Below are positions 44,848 through 52,193 of a DNA stretch of 64,000 bases, piece by piece. Origin of the DNA: Maribacter sp. (GTDB lineage: Bacteria; Bacteroidota; Bacteroidia; Flavobacteriales; Flavobacteriaceae). The notes under the pieces were generated by a model, which ran no database searches, had not been told where the DNA came from, and saw only the letters and a program-made list of their open reading frames with translations. The DNA lies in NCBI GenBank assembly GCA_011050675.1, contig DRFI01000020.1, positions 558,001 through 622,000 on the forward strand, written 5' to 3'. Made by a program: the position numbers and the translations under genes. Position 1 is the stretch's first letter. Every line of letters begins with the position of its first letter.

Positions 44848-45834
44848 ATGGTAAAGCATCACATTTATTGGTGGAATCTTGAAAACCTATTCGATATTGA
44901 AAATTCCCCTAGAAGAAGTGAGTTTTTAAATAAACATTTAGGCAAAGAACTTGACGGATGGAGTGTTACCGTTCTAGAGCAGAAAATTACCAACCTCACT
45001 TCAATTATATCAAAATTTAACAACAACGAAGGACCGGATATCTTAGGCGTTTGCGAGGTTGAAAATGAATATGTTATTGAATTGCTCATTGCCTCTATGA
45101 GCGCTGCGCTTAATAAAAACTACGCATTTGTAATTTCTGAAGGTGATGACAAACGAGGCATTGACACCGCTCTTATATATGATAAGGACAAATACGGTCC
45201 AGAACAGTCCACGTTTAGTTTAAGAATCATTAAAAGAAATACTACTAGAGATTTATTCCAAGTTCATATTAATACTACAAATGGCAACAAGCTTGTTTGC
45301 ATACTTAACCATTGGCCTTCTAGATCAGGAGGAGAATTAGAAAGTGAACCTTTTAGAATTATGGTAGCGGAGAATTTATCGTATTGGATTGAAAGAATTT
45401 ACGAGGAACAGGGTAAAGATGCCAATATTTTACTGATGGGCGATTTTAACGACAATCCGTATAACAAGAGTATTACCTCGTATTTAATGGCAATCAATAA
45501 TAAAGCTTTAGTAAAAAGTAATCGAGCACGGTTAAAGTATTTCTATAATGTAATGCATAAGTTTTTAGATGCTCAAATTGGAACATTCGTCTTTGGTAAC
45601 GAATATAATATGCTAGACCAGTTTATGATTTCTAAAAGTATCTTATCTGAAAAATCTGAATTACCTTTTAAATTAAGTTCGGTAGCTATTATTGACTACC
45701 CAGAGTTAACTTCTGGTTCTTATCAAAAACCGGTAAAATTCGGCAGACCTAATTCATCCACATTTAATACAAACGGATACAGTGATCACCTCCCAATAAA
45801 AATAGTTCTTAACGAAAAAGATGCATCCGTGTAA
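44848..45834 (+). CDS. Endonuclease/exonuclease/phosphatase family protein
   Basis: This 328-residue protein of the EEP fold has an Asn/Glu start in YWWNLENLFDIE, the metal-binding glutamate in ILGVCEVENEYV, catalytic His in ILNHWPSRSGGE, Asp and Asn in LLMGDFNDNPYN, and the terminal SDHLPIKI motif. It has no clear signal peptide. Substrates in the family range from DNA to phospholipids and this cannot be settled. Confidence 0.9.
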   Translation: MVKHHIYWWNLENLFDIENSPRRSEFLNKHLGKELDGWSVTVLEQKITNLTSIISKFNNNEGPDILGVCEVENEYVIELLIASMSAALNKNYAFVISEGDDKRGIDTALIYDKDKYGPEQSTFSLRIIKRNTTRDLFQVHINTTNGNKLVCILNHWPSRSGGELESEPFRIMVAENLSYWIERIYEEQGKDANILLMGDFNDNPYNKSITSYLMAINNKALVKSNRARLKYFYNVMHKFLDAQIGTFVFGNEYNMLDQFMISKSILSEKSELPFKLSSVAIIDYPELTSGSYQKPVKFGRPNSSTFNTNGYSDHLPIKIVLNEKDASV

Positions 45835-45917
45835 GTTAGAGTGGTTATTTAAACCATTTCTTATTTTGACCCTCGTATTCACGTGATACGCAAAACAGTT
45901 ATTATCTTTACATTCTG

Positions 45918-46682
45918 ATGACAAACATTGAACTTCCTGCAGGGAAAAAAGTATATTTTGCTAGCGACAATCACCTAGGTGCACCTACTATGAAAGAAAG
46001 TAGGCAGAGAGAACTCAAATTTGTTCGTTGGTTAGACACGATTAAATCTGATGCAGCAGCTATTTTCTTAATGGGCGATTTGTTCGATTTTTGGTTTGAA
46101 TACAAAACCGTAATTCCAAAAGGATTTACCAGAACCTTAGGAAAACTTGCAGAACTGTCTGATGCCGGTATAAAAATTTACTATTTCGTAGGTAATCATG
46201 ATCTATGGATGAACGGTTACTTTGAAGAAGAGTTAAACATACCTGTATATCATAAACCTCAACAATATTCCATAAACGGTGTTTCTTTTTTTATAGGCCA
46301 TGGTGACGGATTAGGACCAGATGATAAGGGTTTTAAAAGAATGAAGAAGGTTTTCACGAATCCCCTAGCTAAATGGTTCTTTAAATGGCTGCATCCAGAT
46401 ATTGGAGTTCGGTTGGCTAAACATTTATCTGTTAGCAATAAATTGATCAGCGGTGACGATGATGCCAAATTCTTAGGTAATGATAAAGAATGGCTTGTGC
46501 TATATGCACACAGAAAATTAGAACAACAACATTACGACCATTTTATATTTGGTCACAGACATTTGCCGTTGGAGATAAAACTGAAGGAAAATTCAAAATA
46601 CACCAATCTTGGTGACTGGATTAATTATTACACCTATGCCGAATTTGATGGCAAGGGACTTTCTTTGAAAGAATTTAGCTAA
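45918..46682 (+). CDS. lpxH: UDP-2,3-diacylglucosamine diphosphatase-like metallophosphoesterase
   Basis: This 254-residue calcineurin-type phosphoesterase has metal motifs ASDNHLG, MGDLFDFWFEY, VGNHDLWM, IGHGDG and FGHRHLP. The spacing and the FDFWFEY block fit the LpxH family, which cleaves UDP-2,3-diacylglucosamine in lipid A synthesis at the inner membrane. The exact substrate is inferred from family resemblance. Confidence 0.85.
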   Translation: MTNIELPAGKKVYFASDNHLGAPTMKESRQRELKFVRWLDTIKSDAAAIFLMGDLFDFWFEYKTVIPKGFTRTLGKLAELSDAGIKIYYFVGNHDLWMNGYFEEELNIPVYHKPQQYSINGVSFFIGHGDGLGPDDKGFKRMKKVFTNPLAKWFFKWLHPDIGVRLAKHLSVSNKLISGDDDAKFLGNDKEWLVLYAHRKLEQQHYDHFIFGHRHLPLEIKLKENSKYTNLGDWINYYTYAEFDGKGLSLKEFS

Positions 46683-46802
46683 ATATCAGCAAAAACATCG
46701 ACGAACTACACATTTTTATTTGTAATCCTTTTCTTACAACAAGAATTAAGGTGTTCACAACAATAGTTTTATAAAACTAGCTCTTGGTTATATCTTTACA
46801 GT

Positions 46803-46925
46803 GTTATTAAGTTTGAGTGTTGATCCCAAATCTTCACATTACCTACAAGTTTACCCTCTTAATGACCCAAATCTTAAGCATACCTACCTTAAAGAACAGC
46901 CCCTATTTTAGGGGCTTTTTCGTTG
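46803..46925 (+). ncRNA. Small RNA-like unit RNA2, copy A
   Basis: A -7-like box TATCTTTA (46791-46798) precedes about 120 bases with no reading frame, ended by the stem AGCCCCT-ATTTT-AGGGGCT (46898-46916) and TTTTT. Two internal modules share one pattern: CCCAAATCTT at 46825-46834 with ACCTAC at 46841-46846, and CCCAAATCTT at 46866-46875 with ACCTAC at 46882-46887. The second CCCAAAT lies in the loop of a CTTAA/TTAAG hairpin. Both modules are complementary to the RNA1 core (15108-15749 array). Confidence 0.72.
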
Positions 46926-47167
46926 TTTAGAATTATCTTCACTCGAAAATTTAAAAATAATTTACTTAATATATCATTGATTCATTATCGACCAATATTT
47001 AGCTATTATAAATTAATATAAGTTAAAACAACGAGTATTCTTTTTCTTAAACCTCAAAAATGGCGCTTAACAAGAAAAAATAATTCAAGGAAGTAATCGG
47101 ATATAAATCTATGTTCTATTCAGACTATCAAAAAAATGCTAATTATAGTATGTGGCAGGAATTGAAT

Positions 47168-47200
47168 ACTAAAGTTAGCTTTATGCAGACTTTAGTTAGC
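47168..47200 (+). promoter_or_regulatory. Controller-protein operator/promoter of the R-M operon
   Basis: ACTAAAGT (47168-47175) and its exact reverse complement ACTTTAGT (47189-47196) are separated by 13 bases; both are followed by TAGC. TAGCTTTA at 47177-47184 resembles a -7 box and sits between the arms. The right arm ends 5 bases before the controller ATG (47202), so the mRNA would have almost no leader. The half-site ACTAAAGTTA recurs before the methylase gene. Confidence 0.65.
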
Positions 47201-47201
47201 A

Positions 47202-47435
47202 ATGGAATCTAAACACGAAATACTAAATTTATTCGGAAAAAACGTCAGAAAATACAGACGCTTACTCAATATTTCACAAGAAGAATTAGCACATAGAGCT
47301 GACCTTCACAGAACTTATATTGGAATGATTGAAAGAGCTGAAAAAAATATTACTCTCGTAAACATTGAAAAAATTGCTAATGCTTTAGAAGTCAAAATTG
47401 ATGATTTATTAAGACAAAGCAATGGCAAAGAATAA
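47202..47435 (+). CDS. R-M controller (C) protein, XRE family
   Basis: This 77-residue HTH protein, NVRKYRRLLNISQEELAHRADLHRTYIGMIERAEKNITL, is typical in size and sequence of type II restriction-modification controller proteins. These bind paired operators and time restriction enzyme expression after methylase. It overlaps the nuclease gene by 14 bases, so the two are one operon. Putative binding sites lie just upstream and before the methylase. Confidence 0.88.
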   Translation: MESKHEILNLFGKNVRKYRRLLNISQEELAHRADLHRTYIGMIERAEKNITLVNIEKIANALEVKIDDLLRQSNGKE

Positions 47436-48324
47436 AAAGTACAAATTAGCAGAAGAGTTTTTTATAGCAGAAAAGACAAGTGACGTATTCATGGAAGTTG
47501 AATTTGAATACGAAACACAAAAATGGAAAGGGTTACTACCTAAATTTTTAAAGTTTCAAGGCTTAGACTTAACAGAAGAAGATTTTTATAATTCTATAGA
47601 GGAATCATACAACATTCTAAATCCTAAAAATCGTCTGAAATGGATTACTGAAAGTGATTTACTTTGGTTAGCTTCTCAAAAAGAAACTCAAACCTATAAA
47701 GTTCTTCGAGCATTACACTCAGGAAATTGGGAATGTAGAGTTTGTGGTCCAGTACCAGCTGAAAATCCACAGCCAGCAGCTCGTTTAGGAGCTTTAAAAA
47801 AGCAAGGTTATATAATTGGTTCAAAAAGGAAACAATGTACTTCATGTTCTAAAAAAACCATGCATGATATTTTAGTTATGCTTCCAAAAATCCAATCAAA
47901 ATTTGAAGATGGAAACGAATTACGAGCTTCAATGTCTGAAAAGCTTAAAGAACGAATCAAAAAAATGTTAGGTAAAAAAGAAGTTTGCTTCAATGTAAAA
48001 AGAACTTCGGTCGAACTTATTGTTGACCACAAATTTCCTTCTCAAAGATGGATAACAAAAGAATCTGCTAATCCAGATGATATGCCTGAAACTCAAATTC
48101 GTAAAAAATTTCAGTTATTGAGCAATCAAACCAATATGTGGAAATCAAGGTTTTGTGACAGTTGTGTAAAAACGGGAAAACGAGGAGACTTTATGGGTAC
48201 AAAATGGTATTATCAAGGAGATGAAAATTGGAATGGTAAGACTGAAAATGATGAAAATGGTTGTGTTGGTTGTCCGTGGTACGATTTGGAATTTTGGAAA
48301 GAAAAATTAAATGAAAAACTATAA
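47422..48324 (+). CDS. Type II restriction endonuclease, HNH type with zinc-binding cysteines
   Basis: In this 300-residue protein Cys105-x2-Cys108 and Cys139-x2-Cys142 enclose a winged-helix-like zinc segment. Asp202-His203 in ELIVDHKFPSQRW starts a beta-beta-alpha-metal HNH motif, continued by FQLLSNQTNMWKSRFC with likely catalytic Asn. Cys245-x2-Cys248 and Cys281-x2-Cys284 fit a structural zinc site around it. Placement between a C protein and a m5C methylase supports its being the restriction enzyme of the pair. The recognition sequence cannot be deduced. Confidence 0.82.
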   Translation: MAKNKKYKLAEEFFIAEKTSDVFMEVEFEYETQKWKGLLPKFLKFQGLDLTEEDFYNSIEESYNILNPKNRLKWITESDLLWLASQKETQTYKVLRALHSGNWECRVCGPVPAENPQPAARLGALKKQGYIIGSKRKQCTSCSKKTMHDILVMLPKIQSKFEDGNELRASMSEKLKERIKKMLGKKEVCFNVKRTSVELIVDHKFPSQRWITKESANPDDMPETQIRKKFQLLSNQTNMWKSRFCDSCVKTGKRGDFMGTKWYYQGDENWNGKTENDENGCVGCPWYDLEFWKEKLNEKL

Positions 48325-48335
48325 ATTTTTTGCAT

Positions 48336-48365
48336 ACTAAAGTTATCATTGTTTTTATAAATTTG
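48336..48365 (+). promoter_or_regulatory. Methylase promoter with a controller half-site
   Basis: ACTAAAGTTA (about 48336-48345), the same half-site as before the controller gene, lies upstream of a perfect -7 box, TAAATTTG (48358-48365), 19 bases before the methylase ATG. The controller could therefore repress or activate the methylase as well as its own operon. Confidence 0.6.
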
Positions 48366-48384
48366 CGGTAGAATATAAAATATT

Positions 48385-49749
48385 ATGAATAAAAATTTAA
48401 CATTTGGTAGTGTATGTTCAGGAATTGAAGCTTCTCAATTGGCGTTCTCACCATTTGGTTTTGAGCAACTTTGGAGTTCAGAAATTGCAGAATTCCCATC
48501 AAAAGTACTTGAACACCATTTCCCTGACATTCCAAATGTTGGAGACATGATTAATATTCCTAATTCAATTCTAAATCGTGAATATGAAGCACCTGACCTA
48601 TTTTGTGGAGGAACACCTTGCCAAGCTTTTTCATTAGCAGGTTGGAAAAATGGTCTTGCTGACGAAAGAGGACAATTAACAATGACTTTTATTGAAATTG
48701 CAAACGCAATAGATAAAATTCGACTGGAAGACGGTAAAGACAAAAGTATTGTTCTTTGGGAGAATGTAGAAGGAGCATTAAACGACAAAACAAATGCTTT
48801 TGGAAATTTTATTGCAGGTTTAGCAGGTTTTGAGGAAGAAATTAAAGTAAGTAAATGGACTAAATCAGGTTATTTAGAAGGTAAAGAAAGAAATGTTGCT
48901 TGGAGAGTAATTGACGCAAAGTATTTTGGACTTCCACAACAAAGAAAAAGGCTATATGTTCTTGCAGGCGGCAAAGACTTTAAACCAGACCAAGTACTTT
49001 TTGAATTCAACAACAAAGACATTGTAAAAGAACTTAAATTAAAAGCTAAAAAGAGTTCTTCAAATAGCCCTAATTTATTCTTAACAAAGAGCACAGAAAA
49101 AGAAAAGGAATTGGTTTTTAACAACCAAGGAGTGAAATTGGAAGTCTTTAGAGAGTATACCGATTGTTTATATGCAGCTTACGGGACAAAATGGAACGGA
49201 AACGCAGCAGCTTACAACGGTTCATTATACGTATCTGAAAACGATAAGATTAGACGACTTACACCTTTAGAATGTGAACGACTAATGGGTTTTCCTGACA
49301 ACTACACAAAAGTTAACGGAAATAGTCATACAAATAGATTTCAAGCAGTAGGTAATTCTTGGGCAGTTCCTGTCGTTAAATGGATTGGTAGTCAGATTAA
49401 TGCGTTTACAGACAAAAAAACTGAAAATGAATTTAACGAGTGGAAAAAAGCTATTCAACCAAAAAAGAACAAACTAAACGCATTATTATATTTACTTGAT
49501 GGAACAAATCAAATAAGTAAATTTGAATATCTAAATTCTTCAAACATTCCAAACAATCCAATTTTTGGAGATTTAAAAAACGTTATTGAACCAAATCACG
49601 CATTAGATAAATTCTATTTGAGTTCTAAAGCATGTGCAGGAATATTAAGACGTAAAAATGAACGCAATATGAATATGAATGCGGAATTGGAAATATTAAT
49701 GGCAAGAATTAGTAAAGGCGATAAATTACAGACTGAAAAGAAAAGCTAG
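48385..49749 (+). CDS. DNA (cytosine-5-)-methyltransferase
   Basis: This 454-residue methylase of the R-M pair has motif I GSVCSGIEASQLAF, motif IV FCGGTPCQAFSLAGW with the catalytic Cys79, motif VI ENVEGAL, motif VIII region RRKRLYVLAG-like QQRKRLYVLAGG, motif IX RRLTPLECERLMGFPDNY and motif X NRFQAVGNSWAVPVVKWIG. The target recognition region lies about residues 210-285. A C-terminal extension of about 100 residues follows motif X. It has its own promoter. Confidence 0.95.
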   Translation: MNKNLTFGSVCSGIEASQLAFSPFGFEQLWSSEIAEFPSKVLEHHFPDIPNVGDMINIPNSILNREYEAPDLFCGGTPCQAFSLAGWKNGLADERGQLTMTFIEIANAIDKIRLEDGKDKSIVLWENVEGALNDKTNAFGNFIAGLAGFEEEIKVSKWTKSGYLEGKERNVAWRVIDAKYFGLPQQRKRLYVLAGGKDFKPDQVLFEFNNKDIVKELKLKAKKSSSNSPNLFLTKSTEKEKELVFNNQGVKLEVFREYTDCLYAAYGTKWNGNAAAYNGSLYVSENDKIRRLTPLECERLMGFPDNYTKVNGNSHTNRFQAVGNSWAVPVVKWIGSQINAFTDKKTENEFNEWKKAIQPKKNKLNALLYLLDGTNQISKFEYLNSSNIPNNPIFGDLKNVIEPNHALDKFYLSSKACAGILRRKNERNMNMNAELEILMARISKGDKLQTEKKS

Positions 49750-49887
49750 CAAAAAATAATGGCTATAACTAATGATAGTTTTACCGTAGAGTAAAAATTA
49801 TCGCAAGTAATGAAGTATAGTTAAATCTGAAAGTTATTTCTTCCAAAATCCTTAATAACTATAACCTAAACGGTATCGTTTATATTA

Positions 49888-49993
49888 AGTGTTGATTCCC
49901 AAATCTACAGTTACCTAAAAGTTCCCCCACTTAAGACCCAAATCTTAAGTACCACCTACAATAAAAAAAGCTCCTGAATTAGGGGCTTTTTTT
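49888..49993 (+). ncRNA. Small RNA-like unit RNA2, copy B
   Basis: The layout is as in copy A: TATCGTTTA (49874-49882) as a possible -7 box, then a first module CCCAAATCT (49898-49906) with ACCTA (49913-49917), and a second module CCCAAATCTT (49937-49946) with ACCTAC (49954-49959). The second module forms a perfect hairpin ACTTAAG/CTTAAGT whose 8-base loop is ACCCAAAT. The terminator stem AGCTCCT/AGGGGCT (49969-49987) is followed by seven T. Sequence between conserved blocks differs from copy A. Confidence 0.72.
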
Positions 49994-50013
49994 ATGTTCT
50001 ATTTTTAAAGAAA

Positions 50014-51276
50014 TTAGCTTTCATGTTCTTCAACATCTTTCTGTAAATCTAACCTACGGAAACCAGGAGAAACAATTGCAGTAAGTCCAACCGTTAATAG
50101 CGTCATAGTACCGCCAAAGACAACTGCTGCTACCGTTCCCATTAATTTTGCGGTTACGCCACTTTCAAAAGCACCCAGCTCATTAGATGACCCTACAAAC
50201 ATAGAATTTACCGAAGCTACACGACCACGCATATTGTCGGGAGTTTTTAATTGTAATATGGTTTGTCTTATAATCATTGAAACCCCGTCTACTGCTCCAC
50301 TTAAGAATAATGCTATAACAGAAAGCCAGAAATAAGTAGATAGGCCGAAAACAATCATACATAATCCAAAACCGAACACTGCAATCAATAATTTCTTACC
50401 TGCCTTTTTATGTAACGGAAACCTTGTTGACCCTAGCATAGTTATTGCCGCGCCAACTGCTGGTGCCGCTCTTAGAACACCAAAACCTTCTGAGCCTACA
50501 TGCAATATATCTTGCGCAAAAATGGGTAATAATGCCACGGCACCACCGAACAAGACTGCAATCATATCTAAGGTCAAAGCACCTAACACGGCTCTAGTCT
50601 TAAATACAAAATTTAGCCCTTCTTTTAAACTTTGAAAAATAGGCTCTCCTATCTTAGGATTAAGTATTGGCTTCTTTGAAATATTAAAAAGTGCTGTCAA
50701 CGCAAGTAATGAAAACCCGAATATGACACACATAGACCAATGTACGCCTATTAAGCTAATGGAAAACCCAGCTAATGCCGGACCAAGTACAGATGCCATT
50801 TGCCATGTAGTACTGCTCCAAGTTGCAGCATTTGGATATATTTTTTTAGGAACAATTAAAGCGATAAGAGAAAAAATAGTTGGTCCTAAAAATGCTCGTA
50901 CCAGTCCGCCAAAAAATACAAGCGTATAGATACCATATAGAATTACTTTGGTTTCATAGGTTTCTAAAACCGAAGGCAGAGACAACATAAACAACCCAAA
51001 ACTTATAACGGAAAACCCAAAAATACACTTGATTAAGAGATTCCGCTTTTCTTTCTGATCCACTATATGACCAGCAAAAAGTGCCATACCCACAGCAGGT
51101 ATTACTTCCATTAATCCAATAATACCCAATGATAACGGGTCTTTGGTCATGGTATACACTTGCCATTCTATTACAATAAATTGCATAGACCAGGCAAAAA
51201 CCATAGCAAAGCGAACTAAAAGAAAAATATTGAATTCCTTGTATCTTAAGGCAGCATAGGGATCATTTACGCTCAT
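50014..51276 (-). CDS. MFS transporter (EntS-like)
   Basis: This 420-residue inner-membrane protein has 12 predicted helices. It begins MSVNDPYAALRYKEFNIFLLVRFAMVFAWSMQFIVIEWQVY, the typical start of the MFS branch that includes enterobactin exporter-type proteins, and has motif A in AGHIVDQKEKRNLL. Its substrate is unknown. It ends just after the RNA2 copy B terminator, which can serve as its terminator on the opposite strand. Confidence 0.88.
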   Translation of the reverse strand: MSVNDPYAALRYKEFNIFLLVRFAMVFAWSMQFIVIEWQVYTMTKDPLSLGIIGLMEVIPAVGMALFAGHIVDQKEKRNLLIKCIFGFSVISFGLFMLSLPSVLETYETKVILYGIYTLVFFGGLVRAFLGPTIFSLIALIVPKKIYPNAATWSSTTWQMASVLGPALAGFSISLIGVHWSMCVIFGFSLLALTALFNISKKPILNPKIGEPIFQSLKEGLNFVFKTRAVLGALTLDMIAVLFGGAVALLPIFAQDILHVGSEGFGVLRAAPAVGAAITMLGSTRFPLHKKAGKKLLIAVFGFGLCMIVFGLSTYFWLSVIALFLSGAVDGVSMIIRQTILQLKTPDNMRGRVASVNSMFVGSSNELGAFESGVTAKLMGTVAAVVFGGTMTLLTVGLTAIVSPGFRRLDLQKDVEEHES

Positions 51277-51381
51277 AGGGCAATCGCTAAATAGAGCCCA
51301 AAGATATTTAATATATCACAGGGCATATGAAGATTTATCAACTAATTATTGCACAAAACCAAGCAGTTTTGTCAACGTTAA

Positions 51382-51744
51382 CTAGTCTATACCCAGTTCT
51401 CCAAAAAAGGAATCTAATTCTAATTTAAAAAGTGTACCACTTATTAAATCTCTTATCTCGATAGCTTCTTGAAAACTTACTGCAAAAGTTATTTGGTGGG
51501 CAGGACTATTCAACAAAAGAGATCTACACGTTTCTTTTGTTTTACAATCGCCACACAAATTCCCTTTTCCATTCTCTATGGTGTCCGTAATACATTTAGA
51601 AAAATAGCGCAATTCACTTTGCGTAAGCAGTAAACCAATGTCCCTGAAAATTACTTGAACCTTCTTTGATTGACTAGGCTTGTCTTTTTTCCACTGAAAG
51701 GCTATTCCAAAATCATTTTGGTATATAGGATTGATATCGTTCAT
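51382..51744 (-). CDS. Hypothetical protein with a Cys motif
   Basis: This 120-residue soluble protein contains CGDCKTKETC around residue 60, which may bind metal or be redox active. DIGLLLTQSELRYFSKCI and FAVSFQEAIEIRDLISGTLF suggest an alpha-beta fold. I do not recognise the family. It lies upstream of the MFS gene on the same strand with a 105-base gap. Confidence 0.65.
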   Translation of the reverse strand: MNDINPIYQNDFGIAFQWKKDKPSQSKKVQVIFRDIGLLLTQSELRYFSKCITDTIENGKGNLCGDCKTKETCRSLLLNSPAHQITFAVSFQEAIEIRDLISGTLFKLELDSFFGELGID

Positions 51745-51806
51745 AAGAATCTACATATTTAATATAAATATATGAATCTTATTTAGAATAATTATAAATA
51801 GTAATG

Positions 51807-52193
51807 TTAAATGGTGATTTCTATCTGACTACCTTCTGGGTCTAAAACAACACTTTCGTAATAACCATCTCCCGTAGTCCTAGGCTCACCGGCAATTGTA
51901 TACCCATCTGCACGTAATTCATCGGTCAGGGAATTTACTTTCTCTTTTGACCCTACAGACATTGCAAAATGTATAAACCCCGTATGTATCGTATCAATAT
52001 TAGACGATTTACCAATACTTGGTTTATGCATGATTTCTAACCTTGCACCATCCGTAAAACTTACAAAATAAGATGAAAACTCCTTGGTAGGGTTATAATA
52101 CTTCTCACCAGATACAGCATTAAAATATCGTTCATAAAATGTTCGCATCATTTCTAAGTCAGTGACCCAAATGGCAATGTGCTCTATTCTCAT
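51807..52193 (-). CDS. VOC/glyoxalase family protein
   Basis: This 128-residue single-module protein starts MRIEHIAIWVTDLEMMRTFYERYF, with a metal-site His near the start, a second in HTGFIHFAMSVGS and a glutamate in YESVVLDPEGSQIEI. It is a glyoxalase/dioxygenase superfamily member, and the length fits a lactoylglutathione lyase-like protein. Its ATG overlaps the recJ stop by 4 bases, so it is translated together with recJ. Confidence 0.88.
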   Translation of the reverse strand: MRIEHIAIWVTDLEMMRTFYERYFNAVSGEKYYNPTKEFSSYFVSFTDGARLEIMHKPSIGKSSNIDTIHTGFIHFAMSVGSKEKVNSLTDELRADGYTIAGEPRTTGDGYYESVVLDPEGSQIEITI

